DNA from: Roseivirga echinicomitans
GTDB lineage: Bacteria > Bacteroidota > Bacteroidia > Cytophagales > Cyclobacteriaceae
Assembly (NCBI RefSeq): GCF_001592935.1
Contig: NZ_LRDB01000012.1
Coordinates: forward strand, 186,001-250,000
DNA: 64,000 nt
Direction of reading: 5' to 3'
Below the pieces are notes generated by a model. It had not been told where the DNA came from. It was given only the letters and a program-made list of their open reading frames with translations, and made no database searches. The position numbers were made by a program, and so were the translations under genes. Shown here piece after piece: positions 52,010 to 60,366 of this stretch; positions within the stretch are counted from its first letter, which is position 1, and the number at the start of each line of letters is the position of its first letter.

Positions 52010-53179
52010 ATGCAGATATTTGAAGTTACCGATAGCCATTCAGAAAATGAATTCATCCAATTGCCAGTAAGGCTTTATAGGAATGAAGAAAACTGGATAA
52101 GACCCCTTGATAAGGATATTAAAGCAGTTTTTGATCCCAGCAAGAATAAGAACTATAGAAATGGCGAGGCCATTCGATGGATTCTAAAGAATGATAAGGG
52201 CGAGGTTATTGGAAGGCTCGCGGCCTTTATCATTAAAAAAGTAGCTGCCGCACAAGAGCAACCTACTGGCGGAATTGGCTTTTTCGAGTGCATTGATGAC
52301 CAAGCCGCGGCATTTATGCTTTTTGATGCAGGAAAAAAATGGCTGGAAGAGCGTGGTATGGAAGCCATGGATGGCCCAATCAACTTTGGTGATCGAAACA
52401 ATTGGTGGGGGCTTTTGATTGATGGGTTTTCAGAGCCTAACTATCAAATGCCTTATAACTTCCTTTACTACAAGGACCTTTTCGAAGCTTACGGCTTCAA
52501 AGAATACTTTAAACAATTCACCTACGAGCGCCCGGTGGGCAGCCAAGTGGAGCTAGACGATCGCTTTTATGCAAAAGCTCAAAGTAGCTTAGATAACCCC
52601 GATTATGAGTTTAGGCACATTAGAAAAGATGAATTTAAAATTGCCCATAAATACTTTTTAAAAGTTTACAATGAGGCTTGGACTGGTCATAACGGAGTGA
52701 AATCTATGACCGAAGCGCAGGCACACAACATCTTTAAACAACTCAAACCAATTACCGATGTTAAAATTGTTTGGTTTGCCTTTTACAAAGGAGAACCAGT
52801 CGCTTTTTTCATTTCTATTCCAGAATTAAATCAGCTTTACAAACATCTAAATGGCCAATGGAATTTATGGTCGAAGATTAAATTTATGTATATGCTGAAA
52901 ACGGGTGTATGCAAAAAAGCTTTGGGGATTGTGTTTGGCGTTGTGCCTACACACCAAAGAAAAGGAGTTGAAGGAGGTTTGGTGGTCTCATTTGTGAAAA
53001 CCCTAGCTTGGAAAAAGGGTTTTCAATACGATAACATGGAAATGAACTGGATTGGAGACTTTAATCCTAAAATGATGCGTGTGGCGGAGCAGATTGGTGC
53101 CGAAATTGGAAAAACGCACATTACTTACCGTAAATTATTTGATGAAACGAAGGAGTTTAAAAGAGCTTCCTTTATTTAA
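52010..53179 (+). CDS. GNAT-like N-acetyltransferase family protein
   Basis: 389 residues from ATG 52010 (TTG at 52004 is also in frame). Sequence pattern IQLPVRLYRNEENWIRPLDKDI and GEAIRWILKNDKGEVIGRLAAFI at the N-terminus, and a C-terminal acetyltransferase-type core, HQRKGVEGGLVVSFVKTLAWKKGFQ with the Gly-rich acyl-CoA loop, then NMEMNWIGDFNPKMMRVAEQIGAEIGKTH. Large GNAT-related Bacteroidota family; substrate unknown. Followed by the adenosine kinase gene 9 bases later. Confidence 0.72.
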   Translation: MQIFEVTDSHSENEFIQLPVRLYRNEENWIRPLDKDIKAVFDPSKNKNYRNGEAIRWILKNDKGEVIGRLAAFIIKKVAAAQEQPTGGIGFFECIDDQAAAFMLFDAGKKWLEERGMEAMDGPINFGDRNNWWGLLIDGFSEPNYQMPYNFLYYKDLFEAYGFKEYFKQFTYERPVGSQVELDDRFYAKAQSSLDNPDYEFRHIRKDEFKIAHKYFLKVYNEAWTGHNGVKSMTEAQAHNIFKQLKPITDVKIVWFAFYKGEPVAFFISIPELNQLYKHLNGQWNLWSKIKFMYMLKTGVCKKALGIVFGVVPTHQRKGVEGGLVVSFVKTLAWKKGFQYDNMEMNWIGDFNPKMMRVAEQIGAEIGKTHITYRKLFDETKEFKRASFI

Positions 53180-53188
53180 TAATAGCAT

Positions 53189-54184
53189 ATGAAAAAGAAG
53201 TACGATGTATATGGCATAGGGAATGCCTTGGTTGATCTTGAGTTCAAAATTGATGAACAATTCTTAACTGAACATAAGGTTGAAAAGGGCTTAATGACCT
53301 TAGTGGATGAAGAAACTCAGTTTAGGTTAATCAATTCGATGATACAAACGGATGCCATTCGTAAGTCTGGTGGTTCTGCTGCGAATTCTATGATTGCCAT
53401 TAGCCAGTTTGGGGGAAAATCTTTCTATTCGTGTAAGGTAGCCAACGATGAGTTTGGCGATTTTTATATGAAAGATATGCGTGAAGCGGGCGTTGACACC
53501 AATCTTGATAAGCAGAAAAGGGAAGAAGGAGTTACTGGAAAGTGCTTGGTATTGATTACGCCAGATGCTGACAGAACCATGAACACTTTCTTAGGTGCCA
53601 CTTCAAATTTCTCTGTAAAGGAATTGGATGAGAATGCCATTAAAGATTCGCAATATGTTTACTTGGAGGGTTATTTGACTACTTCTCCTAATGGAGTGGA
53701 AGCCATGATGAAAGGCAAGAAAATAGCCGAAGATTATGGTGTGAAAACATCAATTACACTCTCAGATCCTGCCATTGCTAACTTCTTTAAAGCACAGTTT
53801 ACTGAAGTAATTGGTGCTTCTGTAGATTTGATTTTCTGCAACGAAGAAGAGGCCAAAACCTATACAGGAAAGGATAATTTGGAAGAGGCACGTGAGGCCA
53901 TGAAGAAGGATGCTAGGAGATTTGTGATCACTCAGGGTAAGAATGGAGCTATGATTTTTGATGGGGATACATTTATCGACATAGAAGCGTATGATGTAAA
54001 GGCAATCGATACCAATGGTGCTGGAGATATGTACGCTGGAGCTTTCTTGTATGGAATCACTAACGGAATGTCTTATGCTGAAGCTGGTAAATTAGCCAGT
54101 TTGGCCAGTTCTAAAATTGTGAGCCAATATGGGCCCAGATTGAAGACGCCAGAAGTACACGAAGTATTAAGACACTTGAAGTAG
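53189..54184 (+). CDS. Adenosine kinase (PfkB family)
   Basis: 331 residues. PfkB/ribokinase fold: IGNALVDLEFKIDEQFL, SGGSAANSMIAISQFGGKSFY, and the ATP site NTDGAGDMYAGAFLYGI-type ending with DTNGAGDMYAGAF carrying the catalytic Asp. These features match adenosine kinase of Bacteroidota, which makes AMP from adenosine. Last gene before a terminator. Confidence 0.88.
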   Translation: MKKKYDVYGIGNALVDLEFKIDEQFLTEHKVEKGLMTLVDEETQFRLINSMIQTDAIRKSGGSAANSMIAISQFGGKSFYSCKVANDEFGDFYMKDMREAGVDTNLDKQKREEGVTGKCLVLITPDADRTMNTFLGATSNFSVKELDENAIKDSQYVYLEGYLTTSPNGVEAMMKGKKIAEDYGVKTSITLSDPAIANFFKAQFTEVIGASVDLIFCNEEEAKTYTGKDNLEEAREAMKKDARRFVITQGKNGAMIFDGDTFIDIEAYDVKAIDTNGAGDMYAGAFLYGITNGMSYAEAGKLASLASSKIVSQYGPRLKTPEVHEVLRHLK

Positions 54185-54208
54185 TTGTCTGAAGTATAAA
54201 AGAACTAG

Positions 54209-54240
54209 AAGCCATCTGTCACCTGACGGATGGCTTTTTT
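54209..54240 (+). terminator. Terminator of the acetyltransferase-adenosine kinase operon
   Basis: Stem AAGCCATCTGTC/GACGGATGGCTT with a 4-base loop and six T residues. Confidence 0.85.
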
Positions 54241-54255
54241 CATTATTTTGCATCA

Positions 54256-55512
54256 ATGTCGAAGTCCGAAATCAATAACGCCATCGATCATCTTTTTCGG
54301 CAAGAATATGCCAAATTGGTGTCGCTTTTTACGAATCGGTATTCATCGGCTTTGATTGACCAAATCGAAGATGCCGTTCAAGAGTCTTTGCTTAAAGCGG
54401 CCAAACTGTGGAGTTTTCAATCCATTCCGGAAAACCCTTCCGCTTGGTTGTACCGGGTAGCCAACAATCAGCTAATTGACCAACTCAGAAGACAAAATAA
54501 ATCTGTGGCTTACGAGTCTCAAAATGAAAGTGTTGAGGAAAATGTCTCGGAGTTTGAATTGGAAGAAGGACAATTGGTAGATGCACAGCTCAGAATGATT
54601 TTCGCCTGTTGTCACCCCTCAATGAAACTTCAAGAGCAATTGATACTGAGTCTAAAACTGCTTTGCGGTCTCAGTGTAAAGGAAATTGCTAGGGCGCTCT
54701 TAAAGAAAGAGGACGCAGCCAAGAAGGCCATAACCAGAGCTAAACATAAATTTAAAACAGAAGTAGGTGAACTTTTGGTTCCAGAAGGAGAAGCGATTAA
54801 TGAAAGACTGGATGCCGTGCTTCAGGTCATTTACCTTTTGTTCAATGAAGGCTATAAAGCCACAGAGGGCGATGAATTGATTCGTCATGAACTTTGTGAG
54901 GAAGCCATTCGGTTGGCTTTTATTCTAACCAATGCCAAAGATTGTCATACTAGTGAGCTAAACGCATTGATTGCAATGATGCTTTTTAAGGCGGCTCGTT
55001 TCCCTGCAAGAACAGGTAAAGATGGCTCCTTGGTGACATTAGAGCATCAGGATCGAAGTCTTTATCGAGAAGATTATATTCAATGGGCTTGGAAGTTTAT
55101 GCAGGAATCCAGCAAAGCGGAAAATACTTCTGTATATCAATTAGAAGCAGCTATCTCAAGCTATTATACCGTTGCGGCCAGTTATGAGAAAACGAATTGG
55201 AAAGTGATTTTTCAACTTTACGATGGATTAGTGAAATTGAAGCCAGCGCCTGTTGTGAAAATGAGCCGAGTATTTGTGATGAGTAAAGTGCTTGGAGCTC
55301 AAAAGGCATTGGAAGCCATGGCTGAAATTGAAGGTGAATCATCTGAAGTGCAATCTTTTCAAGCCTTAAAAGCTGAATTATATGCTGGAGTGGGAGATTT
55401 TGATAACGCTAGTATTCATCTAAAAAAGGCTATAGAGCAAGCGCAAAATATTACGGAAAAGAGATTTTTAGAGGCTAAATTGCTCAATTGGAAAACCCCT
55501 AAATCAGTTTAA
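54256..55512 (+). CDS. ECF sigma factor with C-terminal helical domain (ECF42-like)
   Basis: 418 residues. Sigma2: LVSLFTNRYSSALIDQIED and RVANNQLIDQLRRQN; sigma4: MKLQEQLILSLKLLCGLSVKEIARALLKKEDAAKKAITRAK. The long C-terminal part (about 190-418) is DUF6596/TPR-like helical, with LRLAFILTNA-like KDCHTSELNALIAMMLFKAARFPA, typical of ECF42. ECF42 factors are often beside DGPF/YCII genes, but none lie here; instead a LuxR-type gene starts 3 bases after the stop. It probably controls its own operon. Confidence 0.88.
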   Translation: MSKSEINNAIDHLFRQEYAKLVSLFTNRYSSALIDQIEDAVQESLLKAAKLWSFQSIPENPSAWLYRVANNQLIDQLRRQNKSVAYESQNESVEENVSEFELEEGQLVDAQLRMIFACCHPSMKLQEQLILSLKLLCGLSVKEIARALLKKEDAAKKAITRAKHKFKTEVGELLVPEGEAINERLDAVLQVIYLLFNEGYKATEGDELIRHELCEEAIRLAFILTNAKDCHTSELNALIAMMLFKAARFPARTGKDGSLVTLEHQDRSLYREDYIQWAWKFMQESSKAENTSVYQLEAAISSYYTVAASYEKTNWKVIFQLYDGLVKLKPAPVVKMSRVFVMSKVLGAQKALEAMAEIEGESSEVQSFQALKAELYAGVGDFDNASIHLKKAIEQAQNITEKRFLEAKLLNWKTPKSV

Positions 55513-55515
55513 CCA

Positions 55516-55947
55516 ATGTCTCCACTAGTAAAAACAGTTCTACGGTTTGGTTTGATTATTCTGGCACTACTCATTCTATTTCAACTAACAAACGCTTCCC
55601 TTTTTATTCCTTCAATTTCGGTCGATTTTGTAATTGGAATAGCGGCTATCATCCTCATGGCTTTGGGTATTTATTTGGGGAGGGGAATAAAAAAGGAGAA
55701 AATAATAGAGGTAAAGCCTTCCTCAGTGATTGATGAAAAGAGAATTCTTAGCCTTGGCATTAGTCCGAGAGAATTGGAAGTGCTGCAGTTGATTTCAGAA
55801 GGTTTGTCTAATCAAGAGATTGCCGAAAGGCTTTTTATCTCTGAAAGCACCATTAAGACTCATATTTCCAACCTCTTTGTAAAGTTGGATGTAAAGCGCA
55901 GAACCCAAGCCGTGATTCGAGGGAAAGAGTGGCGTATTATCGCATAA
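55516..55947 (+). CDS. Membrane-anchored LuxR-type transcriptional regulator
   Basis: 143 residues. Two membrane helices (about 8-25, LRFGLIILALLILFQL, and 34-54, VDFVIGIAAIILMALGIYLG), then a GerE-type HTH: LSLGISPRELEVLQLISEGLSNQEIAERLFISESTIKTHISNLF (about 77-120). Sigma-factor-linked; the anchor suggests membrane sensing. No signal-receiving domain visible. Coupled to the sigma gene by a 3-base gap. Confidence 0.85.
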   Translation: MSPLVKTVLRFGLIILALLILFQLTNASLFIPSISVDFVIGIAAIILMALGIYLGRGIKKEKIIEVKPSSVIDEKRILSLGISPRELEVLQLISEGLSNQEIAERLFISESTIKTHISNLFVKLDVKRRTQAVIRGKEWRIIA

Positions 55948-56079
55948 CTTCTAGGGGTGCTGTGTTCTACATTCCAAATTCTAACATAGTACTAAAGTCG
56001 GAATGTGTATTTTGGTACTAAAGTATGAATAGGTTCTAGCCATTTTGAGCTTGATTTGAATGTACTAAAAATTATAACC

Positions 56080-56598
56080 ATGAAAAATATTGTAGTCCGT
56101 TACGGAGTTATTGCCAGTCTAATTGTAGTTGGGGTTCCTTTGCTTTCAGGTCTCATCATCGGCTTTGGAATGGATAGTTTTGCCATGGGCGAAATTGTTG
56201 GATACACTTCTATGATAGTGGCCATGACCACGGTTTATTTCGCCATGCGTCATTACCGAGATCAAATCAACAAGGGGGTACTTAGTTTTGGGTTGGGGCT
56301 AAAAATCGGTTCTTTAGTTTCTGTTTTGGCAGGAATTGCCTTCGCTATTTATAATGTAGTTTTCGTAACGTTCATTATGCCCGACTTCAACGAGCAGTAC
56401 TTCGCTTATGCTGAAGGTCTGGAGCTAGGTACTCCCGAATTTGAAGCAAAATTCACAGCCATGATGGAGGCTAATGGTTTTATGTTTAGTGTATTGGGAG
56501 GGACAATCCTCATGTTCTCCACTGTATTCTTAATTGGTTTCATCATGAGCCTTATTTCGTCACTTATACTTCAACGCAAACAAGTAATGGCGGTGTAA
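56080..56598 (+). CDS. DUF4199 membrane protein
   Basis: 172 residues from ATG 56080 (the upstream TTG adds a non-conserved stretch). Four membrane helices: GVIASLIVVGVPLLSGLIIG, MAMTTVYFA-like region, SLVSVLAGIAFAIYNVVFV and FSVLGGTILMFSTVFLIGFIM. DUF4199 is a Bacteroidota family of unknown function. The helix pattern and MRHYRD after the second helix match it. Stands alone between regulator and DUF1684 genes. Confidence 0.8.
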   Translation: MKNIVVRYGVIASLIVVGVPLLSGLIIGFGMDSFAMGEIVGYTSMIVAMTTVYFAMRHYRDQINKGVLSFGLGLKIGSLVSVLAGIAFAIYNVVFVTFIMPDFNEQYFAYAEGLELGTPEFEAKFTAMMEANGFMFSVLGGTILMFSTVFLIGFIMSLISSLILQRKQVMAV

Positions 56599-56685
56599 TT
56601 GCAATTATGAATGTTTGTTTACCTTAGCATAAAACTGCTCTGGTATCAATTTTGAACAGGCAGTATGGATTAAAATCTAAGTCTC

Positions 56686-57297
56686 ATGCGTTCCTTATTG
56701 CTATATGTTCTTCTTCTTTTTGGTCTGTCCCCATTTGTAGGTTTAAATGCTCAAAGTGCGAGTTATATCAAGGAAATTCAAGCCTTTCAAAAGGAGCTAA
56801 ATGAAGAGTTTTTGAATCCAGATAAATCTCCTTTGACCGCTGATGAGCGAAAAGTGTTTAAGGGGCACGATTTCTTTGCCATTGATGAGGCTTATAGGGT
56901 AGAAGCGATATTTGAGCCTACCCCAGATTCAAAGCCATTCCCCCTCAATACTAGTAAAGGAACAACCCAGTTGTATAAGCGTATTGGTATTCTGCATTTC
57001 GATTTAAAAGGGAAATCTTATACCTTGGAGGCTTACCTCCGAATTCAAAGGTTCACCATTCCTGGCCAAAAGACCTATGTGTTTCTACCCTTAGTAGATG
57101 CTACTACGGGTGAGAGTACTTATGGCGCGGGTCGTTATTTACATTATGAGGGTATTCCCGAAGGAACAAAGTGGATCATTGACTTCAATAAACTCTATAA
57201 TCCTTCTTGCGCTTATAGCGATAAATATGAATGTCCGATGGTGCCAGAGCAAAATCACTTACCCATTGCTGTGGAGGCTGGGGTAAAGGGGTATTAA
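56686..57297 (+). CDS. DUF1684 domain protein
   Basis: 203 residues. Signal peptide about 1-24 (LLLYVLLLFGLSPFVGLNAQ). DUF1684 pattern: YIKEIQAFQKELNEEFLNPDKSPLT, FKGHDFFAIDEAYRVEA, and later YGAGRYLHYEGIPEGTKWIIDFNKLYNPSCAYSDKYECP (positions about 142-180). The function is unknown. The three cysteines near the end may form a bond. Confidence 0.82.
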   Translation: MRSLLLYVLLLFGLSPFVGLNAQSASYIKEIQAFQKELNEEFLNPDKSPLTADERKVFKGHDFFAIDEAYRVEAIFEPTPDSKPFPLNTSKGTTQLYKRIGILHFDLKGKSYTLEAYLRIQRFTIPGQKTYVFLPLVDATTGESTYGAGRYLHYEGIPEGTKWIIDFNKLYNPSCAYSDKYECPMVPEQNHLPIAVEAGVKGY

Positions 57298-57305
57298 TAG
57301 AGGAC

Positions 57306-57839
57306 CTAACTGAGCTTGTTTATGAAAATGGAAATCTTCTCCTCTAATTTACTCTTCAATGCTTCGTTTATGATCTTTCCTTCAGAAAAATTTTGTTCAA
57401 AGGATGGAAGTGAAAAAGTCTCAATAATTTCTGAACCACAACGGGGTAAAAGGATTTTACCTGAGTTCATGGCATTTCCTGCGCCATAGCCACCAGGAGA
57501 CGTGCTCATCAATAGTGTGGGTTTATCTCCAAAGATATTGATGTCTATTCTGCTACACCAATCAATGGTGTTTTTGAATACTGCTGTATAGTTTCTATTG
57601 TGTTCTGCCAAAGAGCAAATAATAGCATCGGCTTGTTCTATTGCCTCTCTGAACTTATAAGCTGCTTCAGGATATCCCTTCTCTTTTTCTCGGTCCACCG
57701 AAAACATAGGCATTTCAAAATCATTGAGGTCCAATAAGCTGATTTCAAAACCTTCGAAATAAGTAAGTGCAAATTCAACCAACTGCTTATTAATGGATGT
57801 ACTACTATTGCTTCCTGCAAACGCGACAATTTTCTTCAT
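57306..57839 (-). CDS. NADPH-dependent FMN reductase family protein
   Basis: 177 residues. Flavodoxin-like: KKIVAFAGSNSSTSINKQLVEFA binds the FMN phosphate, SLAEHNRNYTAVFKNTIDW and STSPGGYGAGNAMNS are the other loops. Such enzymes reduce FMN, azo dyes or quinones using NADPH. Cytoplasmic. Converges with DUF1684, only 8 bases between stops. Confidence 0.88.
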   Translation of the reverse strand: MKKIVAFAGSNSSTSINKQLVEFALTYFEGFEISLLDLNDFEMPMFSVDREKEKGYPEAAYKFREAIEQADAIICSLAEHNRNYTAVFKNTIDWCSRIDINIFGDKPTLLMSTSPGGYGAGNAMNSGKILLPRCGSEIIETFSLPSFEQNFSEGKIINEALKSKLEEKISIFINKLS

Positions 57840-57924
57840 ACTATTTTTAAGCTTTGATTTGTAAGGTGTGTTTGTGAATTTAATTTTCTTGAATGGAGCA
57901 TACTATGCTGAAGCAAAACAAAGG

Positions 57925-58221
57925 TTATTTTAACTTGTTCAGCATCTCGTCTGCAATGGGGTCTGAATAAATGCCGTAACTATTCACTAAAATTCCTTTG
58001 CGTTGATGGTCTTCCGAAGAAATGGCGTATAGTACAGCTTGATCGGATGGGTCTTCGTTTACATCAAACGGGAAGGATTTATCTACTTGAAATTCATTAT
58101 GAAGAATTTCATAATCATCTTTTCCACAGGTAATACAGTTGTGTTTAAGATTAAAGTCTTCCGTATAGCCTTGTTTGCGCAAAGCATTTATTCCTTCTGT
58201 TAATGTTTCGTAGGCTTCCAT
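57925..58221 (-). CDS. Small conserved Bacteroidota protein (called phosphoribosylpyrophosphate synthetase in some annotations)
   Basis: 98 residues. Recognised by ETLTEGINALRKQGYTEDFNLKHNCITC, PFDVNEDPSDQAVLYAISS and GILVNSYGIYSDPIADEM, all conserved in this family. The enzyme name in databases has no support: the protein is far too short for PRPP synthetase. Real function unknown. Divergent from the regulator gene at 58354, sharing its operator region. Confidence 0.78.
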   Translation of the reverse strand: MEAYETLTEGINALRKQGYTEDFNLKHNCITCGKDDYEILHNEFQVDKSFPFDVNEDPSDQAVLYAISSEDHQRKGILVNSYGIYSDPIADEMLNKLK

Positions 58222-58301
58222 ATGATTTTCAAAAATTGTCTTTTGATCTCCTACTAAAGTTAGGATAACTCTTGTGATGTTTCATAGGGAATAACTATAA
58301 T

Positions 58302-58333
58302 ATTTAACTTTCAGTAAATATTGAAAGTTAAAT
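58302..58333. promoter_or_regulatory. Operator 1 of the GbsR/MarR regulator
   Basis: Perfect 12-bp inverted repeat ATTTAACTTTCA-N8-TGAAAGTTAAAT, ending 20 bases before the regulator start. It contains AACTTTCA-N8-TGAAAGTT, which recurs at 58871-58894. Confidence 0.65.
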
Positions 58334-58353
58334 AATTTGTGTTATGTTTGAGC

Positions 58354-58854
58354 ATGCATTACGATGAAGGGAAAGAGAAATTTATTCAAGCTTGGGGCAC
58401 TTTAGGTTCTGCTTGGGGAATAAACAAAGCCATGGGCCAAATTCATGCCTTATTATTGATTTCTGAGGAAGCACTTTCTACAGAAGAGGTTATGGAAGAG
58501 CTTCAGATTTCTAGAGGGAATGCTAATATGAACATCAGGGCCTTGATAGATTGGGGGATTGTTTCTAAAGCATATAAGCCGGGAGAACGTAAAGAGTATT
58601 TCACTACAGGTAAGGATGTACTAGAGTTGGCACGCCAAGTGTCGAGAGAACGTAGGAGACGTGAAATTGAACCAGTGATGCGTGTACTAGAAGAAATGCA
58701 ACAAGTTGAAGGGGATACGGCTGAAGTTGCCCATTTCAAAACAGTAACTAAAGACTTGGAAGGTTTTACCAAGCAAGTGGATGGTGCACTGGATAAATTT
58801 ATCCGCTCAGATAAGAATTGGTTTTTTCAGGTTTTGATGAGATTAATGAAGTAA
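58354..58854 (+). CDS. GbsR/MarR-type transcriptional regulator
   Basis: 166 residues from ATG 58354 (a TTG at 58339 is in frame but would add residues before the family start HYDEGKEKFIQAWGTLG). GbsR-like winged helix: GINKAMGQIHALLLISEE, MEELQISRGNANMNIRALIDWGIV (recognition helix), RKEYFTTG. Then a long helical C-terminus. Such proteins bind palindromes and control osmoprotectant or lipid genes. Its own promoter holds operator 1, and operator 2 lies before the epimerase gene downstream. Confidence 0.88.
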   Translation: MHYDEGKEKFIQAWGTLGSAWGINKAMGQIHALLLISEEALSTEEVMEELQISRGNANMNIRALIDWGIVSKAYKPGERKEYFTTGKDVLELARQVSRERRRREIEPVMRVLEEMQQVEGDTAEVAHFKTVTKDLEGFTKQVDGALDKFIRSDKNWFFQVLMRLMK

Positions 58855-58870
58855 AAAAAATTTAGCTAAT

Positions 58871-58894
58871 AACTTTCATAAATTATTGAAAATA
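58871..58894. promoter_or_regulatory. Operator 2, same half-sites, before the epimerase gene
   Basis: AACTTTCA-N8-TGAAAATA: the same first half and spacing as operator 1, the second half with two changes. It lies 98 bases before the epimerase start. Confidence 0.6.
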
Positions 58895-58991
58895 TGAAAA
58901 ACTCTATTTTGTTTTCTAAATCTGAAAAGAGGCTTAGGTAACCTTCATAATAGTACAATAGTCAATGAATTTTAATATCAAACAGAGCACT

Positions 58992-59909
58992 ATGAAAAGG
59001 ATCGTAATTACAGGAGGAACAGGCTTCTTAGGAATTAGCTTGGCTAAATTCTTAATAGAGAAAGGGTTTCAGCCAATTTTAGTTGCCCGCCACAAACCTG
59101 ATTTGGACTTTGACTTTGTGCTATGGGATGGTGTCAATCTCGGAGATTGGTGTCAAGTTTTAGAAGGAGCCACCGCCATTGTAAACTTAGCGGGAAGGTC
59201 CGTTGACTGCATCAAAACACCCGACCACTGTGACGAAATATTGAGGTCAAGGGTAGATTCTACAAAAGTGATTGGAGAAGCATTAAAATCGGTAAAGAAC
59301 CCTCCAAAAGTTTGGGTTCAAATGTCCACAGCTCACATCTATGGTGATTCTGTTGCTCAAGTTTGCGATGAAGGTTCTTCTACTGGTTATGGATTAGCAC
59401 CATTTGTTGGGAAGGCCTGGGAGAAAGCGTTTTTAGCCGCCTTGCCTGAAAACACTAGAGGTGCCAGGTTAAGAGCAAGTTTTGTGATTGGGCGAAACGG
59501 AGGTGCATTGTCAAGTTTAAAACGAATTGTAAATCTTGGTTTAGGGGGCAAAGTTGGGGAAGGAAAACAAGGGATGAGTTGGATTCACGAGCATGACTTG
59601 AATGATATGATTCATGAAGCGATAGTCGACCATAAATATGATGGCTTCTATATAGCAAGTGCTCCAAAGCCTGTATCAAATCAGGAGTTTATGAAAGAGC
59701 TGAGAAGTAGAATGAGGCCCTTAATTGGGCTTTCATTGCCATTGCTCATGGTGAAGTTCGGAGCAAAATATATTTTCAAAACTGATTCCGAATTAGCGAT
59801 TTATGGTAGGTATGTGAAGCCCGCGAGATTAGTCGATCAGGGGTTTGTTTTTAAATACCCCGACTTGAGTCAGGCATTTGATAACTTATTCAACCACAAA
59901 GAAAATTAA
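58992..59909 (+). CDS. TIGR01777-type NAD-dependent epimerase/SDR
   Basis: 305 residues from ATG 58992; the longer frame to 58965 has only extra N-terminal residues. NAD-binding VITGGTGFLGISLAKFL, NLAGRSVD, then WVQMSTAHIYGDS and the Tyr-like YGLAPFVGKAWEKAF site. C-terminal DUF1731 region GRYVKPARLVDQGFVFKYPDL. Function uncertain: these are often found beside regulators of the same kind; probably modifies a small molecule or lipid. Confidence 0.85.
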   Translation: MKRIVITGGTGFLGISLAKFLIEKGFQPILVARHKPDLDFDFVLWDGVNLGDWCQVLEGATAIVNLAGRSVDCIKTPDHCDEILRSRVDSTKVIGEALKSVKNPPKVWVQMSTAHIYGDSVAQVCDEGSSTGYGLAPFVGKAWEKAFLAALPENTRGARLRASFVIGRNGGALSSLKRIVNLGLGGKVGEGKQGMSWIHEHDLNDMIHEAIVDHKYDGFYIASAPKPVSNQEFMKELRSRMRPLIGLSLPLLMVKFGAKYIFKTDSELAIYGRYVKPARLVDQGFVFKYPDLSQAFDNLFNHKEN

Positions 59910-59913
59910 GGCT

Positions 59914-60309
59914 ATGGGACATTATAAAGTATATTTTTCAATCTCCATCATTATAGGTGTTTTGGCGATTTATAATACGTCATTGTTTTTGTTTTACTCA
60001 GATCATGAGGGTTTACTGTTTCTAATGCTATTACAATTGCCCTTGGGGTTTATGCAGTTGACATCAGGTTTACACTATGTTACAAGCCTTAAACTCTTTC
60101 CTATTTGGTTTCAAGACTTTATAAGAACCTATTGGTGGCTTGTCTTCGCTTATTTTGTTGGGTTATATATATTATTTAGGTTCTATGAATATGAAGATTT
60201 TGTAATACAAATTTGGTTTTTTGTAGTGCCTTGGCCTATTGCTATTTTTCAATTCTACTTTGTGTTCCGGTTATATCGATTCGAATTAAGTAAGGGGCTT
60301 CCGCAATAA
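59914..60309 (+). CDS. Hypothetical membrane protein, four helices
   Basis: 131 residues from ATG 59914, 4 bases after the epimerase stop (the frame to 59878 overlaps it). Hydrophobic segments about 6-25 (VYFSISIIIGVLAIYNTSLF), 33-50, 65-88 and 100-122. Aromatic rich. No recognised family. Likely in the epimerase operon and under the GbsR regulator. Confidence 0.7.
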   Translation: MGHYKVYFSISIIIGVLAIYNTSLFLFYSDHEGLLFLMLLQLPLGFMQLTSGLHYVTSLKLFPIWFQDFIRTYWWLVFAYFVGLYILFRFYEYEDFVIQIWFFVVPWPIAIFQFYFVFRLYRFELSKGLPQ

Positions 60310-60344
60310 AAAAGCGTTCTCCAAAGATAAATTGAAGAACGCTT
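60307..60344 (-). terminator. Terminator of the vWA lipoprotein gene
   Basis: Stem AAGCGTTCT/AGAACGCTT with a 15-base loop; the minus-strand tail is TTTTTT. It can also serve the converging membrane gene. Confidence 0.75.
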
Positions 60345-60366
60345 GATAAGATTTTTAGAATACTCG

